Source: an uncultured Opitutales bacterium (lineage in GTDB: Bacteria; Verrucomicrobiota; Verrucomicrobiia; Opitutales; Intestinicryptomonadaceae). Taken from it: a stretch of 64,000 bases of DNA. Positions 54,535 through 60,663 of the stretch are shown here, piece after piece (position 1 is the stretch's first letter; each line of letters starts with the position of its first letter). The notes under the pieces were generated by a model. The model saw nothing but the letters and a program-made list of their open reading frames with translations, did no database searches and was not told the DNA's origin. The translations under genes and the position numbers were made by a program. The stretch lies in NCBI GenBank assembly GCA_934613645.1, contig CAKTTC010000002.1:62001-126000 (forward strand), written 5' to 3'.

Positions 54535-55407
54535 AATGCGCGGCGTTTTCTGTCCGAGCGCAGTCCAGTCGGAATCAGCCCCGCGCTTAAGCCCGAACCT
54601 GAGCCGAAGCTCCGGCTTATACGACGCATACGCCTCCTCCGCCCTGCCGAACATAATGAAATCAGCTTTGCCTTCGAGTTTCTGATACTGCTTTGCGGCG
54701 GCAGCGACAAGAGCGCGAAACTCCGCCACCACTGCCGCGCGCGGCACAACATACCCCTTCGCCTTTTCGGCTGTGTTGTCGATTCTGATTCGCACTTCGT
54801 CAGGATTTTCGGGCGACCACAAACCCATTTTTGCGGCTTTGAAAAAACACGGGAAATTGTATTTTTCGCGGTCGTCTATTTCCGCCAAAAGCCCGTCTAA
54901 CTCACGCTCGAAAAGCGCGAGCCTTTCGGCGTATGATTCGTCTTCGCCGTTCTTTTTGGCTGCGTCCGCCCTGCCCGCGCGGTTTGTTTCCGCCGACTTT
55001 CCGTCTTCATTGCCCCACGGAATTTGCGCATCGTAACCGCGGTTTTGAATTGCCGAATTCAACGCCTTGAAAACCTGCCAGCTTTCGAGTTTCTCGCCGA
55101 GCAGAAGCTTGCACCTAAGCGCGATTGAATTGTAGCAGACATTTTCTCCGTAGGCGGGAAACTCGCGCTCAAGCCGCTCGTCGCCACGCGAGACAAGCCG
55201 CCAAGCCCCGTCAACCACATCGACTTTGCGCCGCCCGAGAACCTCTATTCCCGCGTCGGCAAGGCATTTTTCAAGCCACACTTCGCGCGCCTTGTGCGCT
55301 GCACGTGTGCGCCAAGCCCGCCGCACTTCAGCCGCCGTTTTGATTTCCGCAAAATCTTCGTCGATTTCCATCGACAAAACGTGTTTAAACTCGTTGCCGA
55401 CTCTCAC
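53254..55407 (-). CDS. Chimeric ORF: Cas9 N-terminal remnant fused in frame to C-terminal part of an FAD-dependent oxidoreductase
   Basis: This is one open frame of 717 codons from a GTG at 55407, with no internal stop. Residues 1 to about 290 match the N-terminal part of a type II-C Cas9: bridge-helix-like RRAWRTRAAHKAREVWLEKC (29-48), FKALNSAIQNRGYDAQIPW (113-131, Akkermansia Cas9 has a similar NRGYD) and ALGQKTPRI (283-291). From about 292 on it matches the C-terminal two thirds of a secreted FAD-dependent oxidoreductase (PF12831-like): FIDATFEGDLMASAGCSYTV, GSIRMEPVFMLLGHSAAAAA. The FAD-binding GxGxxG region and signal peptide are missing, and Cas9 lacks HNH and RuvC-II/III. Neither part should be active alone. 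A database would probably name it by the oxidoreductase half. Confidence 0.8.
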   Translation of the reverse strand: MRVGNEFKHVLSMEIDEDFAEIKTAAEVRRAWRTRAAHKAREVWLEKCLADAGIEVLGRRKVDVVDGAWRLVSRGDERLEREFPAYGENVCYNSIALRCKLLLGEKLESWQVFKALNSAIQNRGYDAQIPWGNEDGKSAETNRAGRADAAKKNGEDESYAERLALFERELDGLLAEIDDREKYNFPCFFKAAKMGLWSPENPDEVRIRIDNTAEKAKGYVVPRAAVVAEFRALVAAAAKQYQKLEGKADFIMFGRAEEAYASYKPELRLRFGLKRGADSDWTALGQKTPRIATNIYNYWLAEYPNIIVHRGEFLDRENGVEKQGKMIKSITTLGGKKYSAKMFIDATFEGDLMASAGCSYTVGRESNEKYGEDYNGFRNTLRQNGHYFTVKVDPYKIKGDKSSGLLKYISPEKPLKNGEADKKIQAYNYRLCFTDFAPNKVELPKPENYNAADYELCGRWFEANPDAFPLIISKMPNHKTDINNKLAFSTDFIGCNYNYPEASYEERAKIAKAHKDYTLGLFYFWKTDPRTPAAFRERIKSLGLPKDEFQFSGNWPFYMYIREARRLVGDYVMTQHDCQNTKATPESIGMGSYTLDSHNTSRYVDEYGFVQNEGDVQASLRESGPYKIAYGAIIPKREECQNIFVVCAVSASHIAYGSIRMEPVFMLLGHSAAAAAVQCIDSDCAVQDINYKTLAKTLRAEGQVLSMSAAALRKSAK

Positions 55408-55467
55408 GGCTTCGCCGAGCGAACCTTTGCCGATGTCGAACCCCCAAACTTTTTATCCGGTATACAT
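54535..55467 (-). pseudogene. cas9: cas9 remnant (type II-C), 5' end mutated and 3' end lost
   Basis: Upstream of the GTG the frame continues as KVWGFDIGKGSLGEAVRVG, which is the RuvC-I motif with its catalytic Asp (codon 55435-55437). Before it comes TAA (55453-55455), and four codons further an in-frame ATG (55465-55467). So the natural start was either that ATG, now cut by a nonsense codon, or one lost by mutation. About 300 of the roughly 1000-1100 residues of such a Cas9 remain. No cas1, cas2 or CRISPR array is in the window. Confidence 0.78.
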
Positions 55468-55519
55468 TTCCAAGATACAAATTAAAGTTTTCCGTTTGTT
55501 TTTAATATTACTGCAACAT

Positions 55520-55630
55520 AAATAATCAAGCCTTTTGTTTGCAGGCACGCAATAGAACAACGGACTATGCCGAACTTTTTACTTGGCGAAACGGCAGTAA
55601 ATCGGAGAATTGACCTGTAGCCTCCCATTG
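55520..55630 (-). ncRNA. Candidate tracrRNA remnant upstream of the cas9 fragment
   Basis: On the minus strand, CCAAGTAAAAAGTTC (about 55585-55571) is followed by GGCATAGTCCGTTGTT (about 55570-55555). This has the order and spelling of the anti-repeat end and nexus of known tracrRNAs; that of S. pyogenes has AAGTTAAAATAAGGC then TAGTCCGTTATC. The place, just 5' of cas9, is usual for type II loci. A possible anti-repeat lies at about 55600-55578. The terminator end is poor, so it may be decayed. No gene is seen elsewhere in the gap 55468-55814. Confidence 0.4.
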
Positions 55631-55814
55631 CAAAATACAGCCTTTGAGAATCGAATACAACGAGCTGATTGCGGGCGTAAGTCAGCCGTTTACAAAAAGT
55701 AAATTCGCCGTCCAATAACTAATTCCGATGTATCGGGGGCGGAAATTTTTCAAAAAGCAAAAAAAAGCTTGCCAAACGGCGCAAAGGCGATTGAATGTGT
55801 CGGATAAAAATCAA

Positions 55815-55887
<73 letters not shown>

Positions 55888-55900
55888 CGGTTTTATTTAA

Positions 55901-55929
55901 GCGGCTTCCAGCTCGGAAGCCGCTTTTTT
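55901..55929 (+). terminator. Rho-independent terminator of tRNA-Thr
   Basis: Perfect 9-bp stem GCGGCTTCC / GGAAGCCGC (55901-55909, 55915-55923) with a 5-base loop and six T (55924-55929). Confidence 0.88.
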
Positions 55930-56034
55930 AGTGCCTTTGCGGCATTCTTCGCGTTTCCTTGCCAATCTCCACCAATCTCCGACAATATCTTTTTTTCTTT
56001 ACTTTTTCCCCGTTTTTGCAACTTTTGCAACCAG

Positions 56035-57186
56035 ATGAAAAAGGCACAATACCAATTTATCTCCACACGCGCAAAACCCCACAAAATTAGTTTCTACTCC
56101 GCCGAGGGGAAAAGAACGGCAAAATTTTTCGAATCCCAGTTCGATGCGCTCGCGTTTCAGGCGAAAATCAACGAGAACGAAAATGAATTGAATTTGCCCG
56201 ACAACCTCGATTTCCCCATTTCCGAACGGATAATCTTCGCGCAAATAAAAACCGAATGCCAACGCCAGAACGCCACGCTTGCCGATGCGCTTGCCTGCCT
56301 AAAAGAATACTTGCCGAAATTTAAACACACGGACGTTGTAGGTCGTCCGTGGCAAGCGGCAACTGACGCATATTTTGTGGACTTACAACGGCGCGGGGCG
56401 CGGGCGTCGTCGGTAAGATTTTATAAATCGCAGGTTGGACTTTTCGAGCGGCGCGAAAACCCGCGCGACATCGCAGAAATTACCACAGAGCACGCTGAAC
56501 GCTATTTAGCGGGTATATCTTCGCCCGAACACGCAAAAAGGGCGTTGCGGGCCTTTTACTCGTATTGTATAGAGAGTAAGTGGGTTGCGGTCAATCCGTT
56601 TGCCTGTGCAAAAACGCCGCGAAAACTTAAAGAGCACAAAAACGCCGAAATATTGACAGTAGAGCAGGCACGGCAGTTTTTGGAGGCGTTGCCCGCGCAA
56701 TGGCAGCCAGTAGCGGCAATAATGGCGTTTGCGGGCGTCCGCCCCGCCGAAATAATATCAATGGACGGCTCGCCGATATTAAAAATTGCTGATGTCGATT
56801 TTTCCGCGCGAAAAATCACAATCCGCGCCGAAGTCTCAAAAGTCCGACGCGCCCGAATTTTGGCTGATTTGCCCGCCAATCTGTGGGCGTGGATTGCGCC
56901 GCTTAAAAACCGCCCGACGACACAGACAGTCGCGCCCGCGTCTTATGATGTATGGCGACGGGCGAAAGCCAAATGCGGCGTGGAGCTTACCAAAGACGTG
57001 TTGCGCCACTCTTTTGCCTCATACGGCTACCACTACCTCGGCGCGGAGCGGACCGTTGAAATACTCGGGCACGTCGGCGGATTTGGCGTGTTTGCCAAGC
57101 ATTACAAAGGGCTTGCCGACGCCGCGAACGCCGAAAAATACTTTGCAATCCTGCCACAAAAAAAGGCGGATTGCCCCGCCGTTTAA
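56035..57186 (+). CDS. int: Tyrosine-type site-specific integrase
   Basis: The protein has 383 residues. The N-terminal arm-binding region (about 1-75) precedes a core-binding SAM-like domain (about 80-185) and the catalytic domain (about 205-365). Catalytic residues seen: Arg236 in FAGVRPAEI, Arg324-His325 in DVLRHSF, His346 in ILGHVGG and Tyr357 in KHYKGL. The His usually three residues before the second Arg is Asp321, a known but uncommon variation. Located just after tRNA-Thr, it probably inserts the phage at that tRNA. Upstream DNA has two CCAATCTCC copies that could be arm sites. Confidence 0.92.
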   Translation: MKKAQYQFISTRAKPHKISFYSAEGKRTAKFFESQFDALAFQAKINENENELNLPDNLDFPISERIIFAQIKTECQRQNATLADALACLKEYLPKFKHTDVVGRPWQAATDAYFVDLQRRGARASSVRFYKSQVGLFERRENPRDIAEITTEHAERYLAGISSPEHAKRALRAFYSYCIESKWVAVNPFACAKTPRKLKEHKNAEILTVEQARQFLEALPAQWQPVAAIMAFAGVRPAEIISMDGSPILKIADVDFSARKITIRAEVSKVRRARILADLPANLWAWIAPLKNRPTTQTVAPASYDVWRRAKAKCGVELTKDVLRHSFASYGYHYLGAERTVEILGHVGGFGVFAKHYKGLADAANAEKYFAILPQKKADCPAV

Positions 57187-57257
57187 AAAAAATATTTTTT
57201 GCTTGATTTTCGGCAAAATTTGTCGATGTTTAAAAATCGTCAACCCCCTTTTTGGAG

Positions 57258-57274
57258 GTTGTGAGTTTAAACGA
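57258..57274. repeat. 17-base direct repeat with GTTTAAAC palindrome, copy 1
   Basis: GTTGTGAGTTTAAACGA occurs perfectly here and at 57616-57632, flanking the small gene 57328-57597. The central GTTTAAAC is its own reverse complement, so a dimeric repressor could bind it (inference). Confidence 0.6.
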
Positions 57275-57294
57275 TAAGCCCTTTTTAAAAGGCA

Positions 57295-57327
57295 ACGCGC
57301 TCGAGCAATCGAGCGCGTCTTTTTTTG
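57295..57327. terminator. Terminator with GNRA tetraloop
   Basis: Perfect 10-bp stem ACGCGCTCGA / TCGAGCGCGT (57295-57304, 57309-57318) with loop GCAA, then eight T ending at 57327. It ends the integrase transcript and lies at the stop of the convergent small gene. Confidence 0.9.
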
Positions 57328-57597
57328 TTAAATCAAAATTGACCAGTCGCGGATTGCGTTGTATAAATCTTCATTGTCCATTTCGGCCGTGTTAAAAGCC
57401 TTGATAAAGTCAAGCAAAGTCTGCATCTCGGCGGCGTCATCTATCACATAAACACCGCAGTCGACACATCTTGCCCATTTTACACAATCAAGGACGCCCT
57501 CACAAAGGCGCGCACCCCAACCCTCAAGGTCATTGCCGTTATCAAAGCACTCAATGCTTATCTGATTACCATTTTTAACGTAGTTTATTCTGTCCAT
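57328..57597 (-). CDS. Small acidic phage protein, unknown
   Basis: The protein has 89 residues, acidic, with two Cys in VKWARCVDCGVYVI. No domain is recognised. ATG at 57597 has AGGATATAAA as ribosome site. It stands alone, flanked by identical 17-base repeats and preceded by an AT-rich promoter-like element, next to integrase; the place is that of a lysogeny or accessory gene. Confidence 0.6.
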   Translation of the reverse strand: MDRINYVKNGNQISIECFDNGNDLEGWGARLCEGVLDCVKWARCVDCGVYVIDDAAEMQTLLDFIKAFNTAEMDNEDLYNAIRDWSILI

Positions 57598-57615
57598 TTT
57601 ATATCCTTTTTTTGA

Positions 57616-57632
57616 GTTGTGAGTTTAAACGA
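57616..57632. repeat. 17-base direct repeat with GTTTAAAC palindrome, copy 2
   Basis: Identical to 57258-57274. It lies between the start of the 57328-57597 gene and its candidate promoter. Next to it is another inverted repeat AATCAAG-ccttg-CTTGATT. Confidence 0.6.
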
Positions 57633-57647
57633 GTTTTAATCAAGCCT

Positions 57648-57720
57648 TGCTTGATTATGGTTTTAAGTCTCTAAAATTTTTTTGAATTGTCAACACTTTT
57701 TTTAAAAAATTTTAATTTTT
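57648..57720 (-). promoter_or_regulatory. AT-rich phage promoter element, copy 1
   Basis: On the minus strand GTGTTGACAATTCAAAAAAAT (split at -35 TTGACA, 57693 to 57688), then AGACTT 17 bases on, then CATAATCAAG. Nearly the same DNA is found at 59050-59125. It reads into the gene starting at 57597; it also overlaps the end of the 57671-57913 gene. Confidence 0.5.
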
Positions 57721-57913
57721 TGTTTGCCGCGTCCAAGCTATGCACAAACGCCTTTACCCGCTCAATATCCGTCGGGCGAACGCGAATTGTGAGGGTAATT
57801 TTTTTTAATTCGGGCGGATACGGCTTTCGCCCCGCGCCCGCGCGCGGTCCACCGCGTCCGCTGCCCTTACCCGTTTGAGGTTTGGCGGCTGATAAATTGC
57901 GCTCTGCTGTCAT
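57671..57913 (-). CDS. Small basic phage protein with GxRAGAGRKP motif
   Basis: The protein has 80 residues from ATG 57913. RGGPRAGAGRKPYPPELKK (about 24-42) is a motif often seen at the start of small phage and plasmid proteins; the rest, ITLTIRVRPTDIERVKAFV, looks like a ribbon-helix-helix-like strand and helix. DNA binding is possible but not shown. It overlaps the previous gene by 47 bases in another frame. Confidence 0.55.
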   Translation of the reverse strand: MTAERNLSAAKPQTGKGSGRGGPRAGAGRKPYPPELKKITLTIRVRPTDIERVKAFVHSLDAANKKLKFFKKSVDNSKKF

Positions 57914-58211
57914 CTGTGTCCTTTTGGTTTGTGGTTGCAAGCCACCGCCAATAAGCGGAGGTTTCAATTTTTTTTGTGCAAAAAATTGTCGGCGCAAAAT
58001 CCGCCGACGCGTCGGCGGCAAGTTGCCGCATAAGCTCGGTATGGGCGGCGTTGCCGCCCGTCCAAGACTCCGACGGGCGGAAAAAGCGCAAGCTATCGTC
58101 GTCCTCGTAAACCGCCAAAAAAACGGCTTGCGGCGCGCCAAATTCCGCACGCAAAACCTTTAGGCGCGCATAAAAATTTGACTTAAGCAAATGATACTCC
58201 CGCTTGTCCAT
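57867..58211 (-). CDS. Phage hypothetical protein
   Basis: The protein has 114 residues from ATG 58211. It is soluble, with FLAVYEDDDSLRFF and TIFCTKKIETSAYWRWL. I recognise no family. It overlaps the upstream gene by 29 bases and the downstream gene by 47, so three early genes form one packed unit. Confidence 0.55.
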   Translation of the reverse strand: MDKREYHLLKSNFYARLKVLRAEFGAPQAVFLAVYEDDDSLRFFRPSESWTGGNAAHTELMRQLAADASADFAPTIFCTKKIETSAYWRWLATTNQKDTDDSRAQFISRQTSNG

Positions 58212-58836
58212 CGTCGCCCTTTACGGTAAAAATTTTAAGCTTGCGCGACCATATCGCGAACCCGCAAGCATTGTCGATTGTCTTCACGCCTGCCGAATCA
58301 TCAACGTCGCTGAGCGAAACACTGATTGTTTTAGGCGCATCAAATTTTACTATGGTAATGGGCGCGGTTGCATTGTAAATCTGTCGGCGTGTGATTATTT
58401 TTGCCGTCTTAAAAGCGGTAAAATCTACAACGCAAACCTCTACGCGATTGTCGGTATCTCCGTAAAAATTCGAATATATATTGCCGTCAATTTTGATTGA
58501 GCCGATATCGGAAATTGTCTCAAAATAATCGACGTAATCGGCGGGCAAAATTTCGCTGCAAGCCTTTTTCAAAGCCTCGGCGCGGCGTTTGGCGTCGCGT
58601 TGCGCGCGGCGTTGCTCCGCATACATTTTTACGCGCAAATGCTCTTCGTCGAAGAAGTGCAAAACCTCGTAATGCAAACCCGCCTTGCCATTGCGGACGG
58701 CATCATTCTTCTCGACCAAATACCCCTTGCGGAGAGCGTATTTAAACAACTTCTTTTGTTCGTCCGTCAAAAGGGATTTATTGCCCCTTGAGATGCGTTC
58801 GTATTGGCGGATTTTATCGTATTTGTAGTGTTTCAT
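58183..58836 (-). CDS. Phage hypothetical protein, helical N-terminus
   Basis: The protein has 217 residues from ATG 58836. The N-terminal third is basic and helical (KMYAEQRRAQRDAKRRAEAL), and the rest is beta-rich with many Asp. No domain is recognised. It is the first full-length gene after the AT-rich promoter copy at 59050-59125, with the 41-codon frame between. A 7-bp hairpin CCGCCCC-tttc-GGGGCGG (58872-58889) stands just ahead of it. Confidence 0.55.
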   Translation of the reverse strand: MKHYKYDKIRQYERISRGNKSLLTDEQKKLFKYALRKGYLVEKNDAVRNGKAGLHYEVLHFFDEEHLRVKMYAEQRRAQRDAKRRAEALKKACSEILPADYVDYFETISDIGSIKIDGNIYSNFYGDTDNRVEVCVVDFTAFKTAKIITRRQIYNATAPITIVKFDAPKTISVSLSDVDDSAGVKTIDNACGFAIWSRKLKIFTVKGDDGQAGVSFA

Positions 58837-58896
58837 TTTTTTGATTTTTCTAAAAATCAAACAGGCGGACACCGCCCCTTTCGGGGCGGCGGAAGC

Positions 58897-59022
58897 TTAG
58901 AAGAATCTTTTTACGACCTTTTTCAGCTTCTTCGCCAAGCGTTTAAGCTTGGCGCATTTTACAACGATTATGATTATCATTGCCGCCTTTCTTTTCAATC
59001 GGCGGGCGCGTTGTGCGCCCAT
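58897..59022 (-). CDS. Possible 41-residue basic membrane-active peptide
   Basis: A frame from ATG 59022 to TAA encodes MGAQRARRLKRKAAMIIIIV and then a basic amphipathic tail ending KKVVKRFF. Thirteen or more Lys/Arg flank a short Met-Ile-Val stretch. It sits about 45 bases after a candidate promoter and before a GC hairpin. No clear ribosome site is seen, so it may be chance. The rest of the gap 58837-59190 holds only the promoter-like element. Confidence 0.3.
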   Translation of the reverse strand: MGAQRARRLKRKAAMIIIIVVKCAKLKRLAKKLKKVVKRFF

Positions 59023-59049
59023 TAGTCAACCGAAATCTGTCAAAGAGCT

Positions 59050-59125
59050 GTTTGATTATGGCTTAAAGCATCGCATATTTTTTTGAATTGTCAACACTTT
59101 TTTTAAAAATTTTTTAAATTTTTTT
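59050..59125 (-). promoter_or_regulatory. AT-rich phage promoter element, copy 2
   Basis: On the minus strand TTGACA (59094 to 59089) within the same GTGTTGACAATTCAAAAAAAT block as copy 1, followed by ATGCTT 17 bases on and GCCATAATCAA. It reads into the early gene unit 59022-57671. Confidence 0.5.
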
Positions 59126-59190
59126 GCGCAAAAAAAAGCTCTAAAAAAGAGCCTTTGAGCGAAACAGAAAAATTTGGAAATTTTTTAACG

Positions 59191-59496
59191 TCATCTGAAA
59201 AGCCCCAGAATTTTATCGATAGTTAAAGTTGCGCCGCCCGCTGCAAGGGCGACGTAGACGGCAAGTTTTGTGAAGCCCGTTTTGAGTGATTCGGTCGAGT
59301 CTTTGAGTTCTTTGCCCTCTGATTTAAGGGCGATAATTTCATGCTCGCACTCGCGCAACCGCCCGCGAACTCCTTCCAATTCGACCGAAATCTTTGTCGA
59401 TTGCGCGACGAATGCGGCTATCGACTGCTTGATTTCGGTCGTGTCCTCCTTGATGTGTTCGACATCGGATTTTAAAGATGCAATTTCTTTCTCCAC
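59191..59496 (-). CDS. Coiled-coil membrane-anchored phage protein (XhlA-like)
   Basis: The protein has about 101 residues from GTG 59496, chosen because GAGG lies 5 bases upstream; GTG 59499 and TTG 59514 are also in frame. Heptad-like helices (SLKSDVEHIKEDTTEIKQSI, EGKELKDSTESLKTG) fill residues 5-75, and one C-terminal membrane helix (KLAVYVALAAGGATLTI) follows. This layout is that of XhlA/hemolysin-type lysis partners. It overlaps nothing and ends the late transcript, just after the holin-like gene. Confidence 0.55.
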   Translation of the reverse strand: MEKEIASLKSDVEHIKEDTTEIKQSIAAFVAQSTKISVELEGVRGRLRECEHEIIALKSEGKELKDSTESLKTGFTKLAVYVALAAGGATLTIDKILGLFR

Positions 59497-59503
59497 CACA
59501 ACC

Positions 59504-59977
59504 TCACTTCCCAAGTTTAAAGGCTTTGCGCGTCAAACCCGCACCGACATACGCCGAAACCAAATTCGCAAGCAGCTCTTTCCACACATCGGCAAGGTAG
59601 AATCCGTTTACATAAGCCACGGCGAACGACTCTTTTTCGGGAATCAATCCCCATAGCCAGCCGCCAGTGCTTTCAACTGTTTCAACCGCAACGGGAATGT
59701 CTTTAAAAAAGGCAAAAACAAACGGACAAACCGCCAGAACGAAGAACGCCATAAAAAGCATAGCGCGGCGCGTCCAAGTGCCGCCGTCGTCTTTTGTGCG
59801 CTCAATGGCGGCGTCGTGCGTTGAGCTGTCGGAAGCTTGCACCTTTGCGAGCGCGTCGAGAGTCGCCGAAAACTTTTGCGTATTGAGTGCCGACAGTTGC
59901 CCAAAAACGCTTACAATGGCGGTAAAAATGCCGCCAAGCGCGCCGCTGTCCCAAAGTGCCTGAATTGCCGCTGCCAT
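59504..59977 (-). CDS. Probable phage holin (3TM type)
   Basis: The protein has 157 residues from ATG 59977. One hydrophobic segment at about 8-25, then a helical stretch (60-80), a strong membrane helix MLFMAFFVLAVCPFVFAFF (about 72-92) and a third near the C-terminus. WTRRAMLFMAF and WKELLANLVSAYVGAGLTRK recall the 3TM holins of gene-transfer agents. Its place between two late small genes supports a lysis role. Confidence is moderate because no catalytic or hallmark motif exists for holins. Confidence 0.55.
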   Translation of the reverse strand: MAAAIQALWDSGALGGIFTAIVSVFGQLSALNTQKFSATLDALAKVQASDSSTHDAAIERTKDDGGTWTRRAMLFMAFFVLAVCPFVFAFFKDIPVAVETVESTGGWLWGLIPEKESFAVAYVNGFYLADVWKELLANLVSAYVGAGLTRKAFKLGK

Positions 59978-59978
59978 C

Positions 59979-60416
59979 TTATTTGCCCTCCGTTTTTTCG
60001 CGGATTGATTTTTCGGCAAAAGCAATGCACCAGTCCGACCGTCCGCATTTGCGCACCGCTTCAAACGCCCGCAAAGCAAGCCACTGTTTGAGCCATTTAA
60101 AGCGTCCGACACGCGCGGAAATTTCGTCGAGCATATTTGCGCGGAACTGCTTGTCTACGGCTTCTCGGGCGGCTTCCGTGCCGTCCGATTGGTAGTAGCA
60201 GTAGTCGTGTATTGCCGCCGAACATTGCGCAAAACACATCACGCGATTCAAAACCTTTTTGAGCGCGCTCGGCACGTGCTCGGGGTGTTCGCACCCTACG
60301 CCGTTGCAGATTTTGCACAGGGCTTCGTTCGGCGTTTCAAACATTCCGACGGGCGCGGACAACTTAAATTTTTCAACGTCCGCTTTGAGCCGCTCTACAT
60401 CGTCAATGCAATACAT
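59979..60416 (-). CDS. Phage protein with PLA2-like HDYCYY motif
   Basis: The protein has 145 residues. CKICNGVGCEHPEHVP (two possible metal cysteine pairs) is followed by CSAAIHDYCYYQSDG and AREAVDKQFRANML. His-Asp then Cys-Tyr with a downstream Asp recalls phospholipase A2 cores and the phage DUF1353 pattern (HDYLY ... AD..F). Either a lipase-like lysis helper or a structural protein is possible. Overlaps the upstream stop by one base and precedes the holin by one base. Confidence 0.45.
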   Translation of the reverse strand: MYCIDDVERLKADVEKFKLSAPVGMFETPNEALCKICNGVGCEHPEHVPSALKKVLNRVMCFAQCSAAIHDYCYYQSDGTEAAREAVDKQFRANMLDEISARVGRFKWLKQWLALRAFEAVRKCGRSDWCIAFAEKSIREKTEGK

Positions 60417-60658
60417 TATTCGCCCTCCGTTTCAGTTGCGGACGCCGCCGCCGTGGGAATGAGTTGCGCCGCAACGGCGGCAATGATTTCGTCGGGCAAG
60501 GCGTTGACGTAGCTTTCGCCGTAGGCGTATTGAGTCGGGCCCAGACTCGACTTGTCGCCCGACGGATAAACGGCGACTAACTCGCCTTTTAAAATGATTT
60601 CCTTGAGCGCGAAAACGTGCGTCAAGCCCTCTTGTGATTTGATTGTGATTTCTTTCAT
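60416..60658 (-). CDS. Small phage protein, unknown
   Basis: The protein has 80 residues, with ALKEIILKGELVAVYPSGDK and an Ala-rich C-terminal helix. No family is recognised. It lies 5 bases after the fibre gene and overlaps the next gene by one base. Confidence 0.55.
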   Translation of the reverse strand: MKEITIKSQEGLTHVFALKEIILKGELVAVYPSGDKSSLGPTQYAYGESYVNALPDEIIAAVAAQLIPTAAASATETEGE

Positions 60659-60663
60659 CGTTT

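Noticed and set aside
53254..55407. Reading the 717-codon frame as a normal oxidoreductase
   Set aside because: The first 290 residues do not fit the family and lack the FAD-binding motif, while they fit Cas9.
55615..55639. CTGTA ... TACAG inverted repeat as a CRISPR repeat
   Set aside because: Single copy with 5-base arms; not enough to call.
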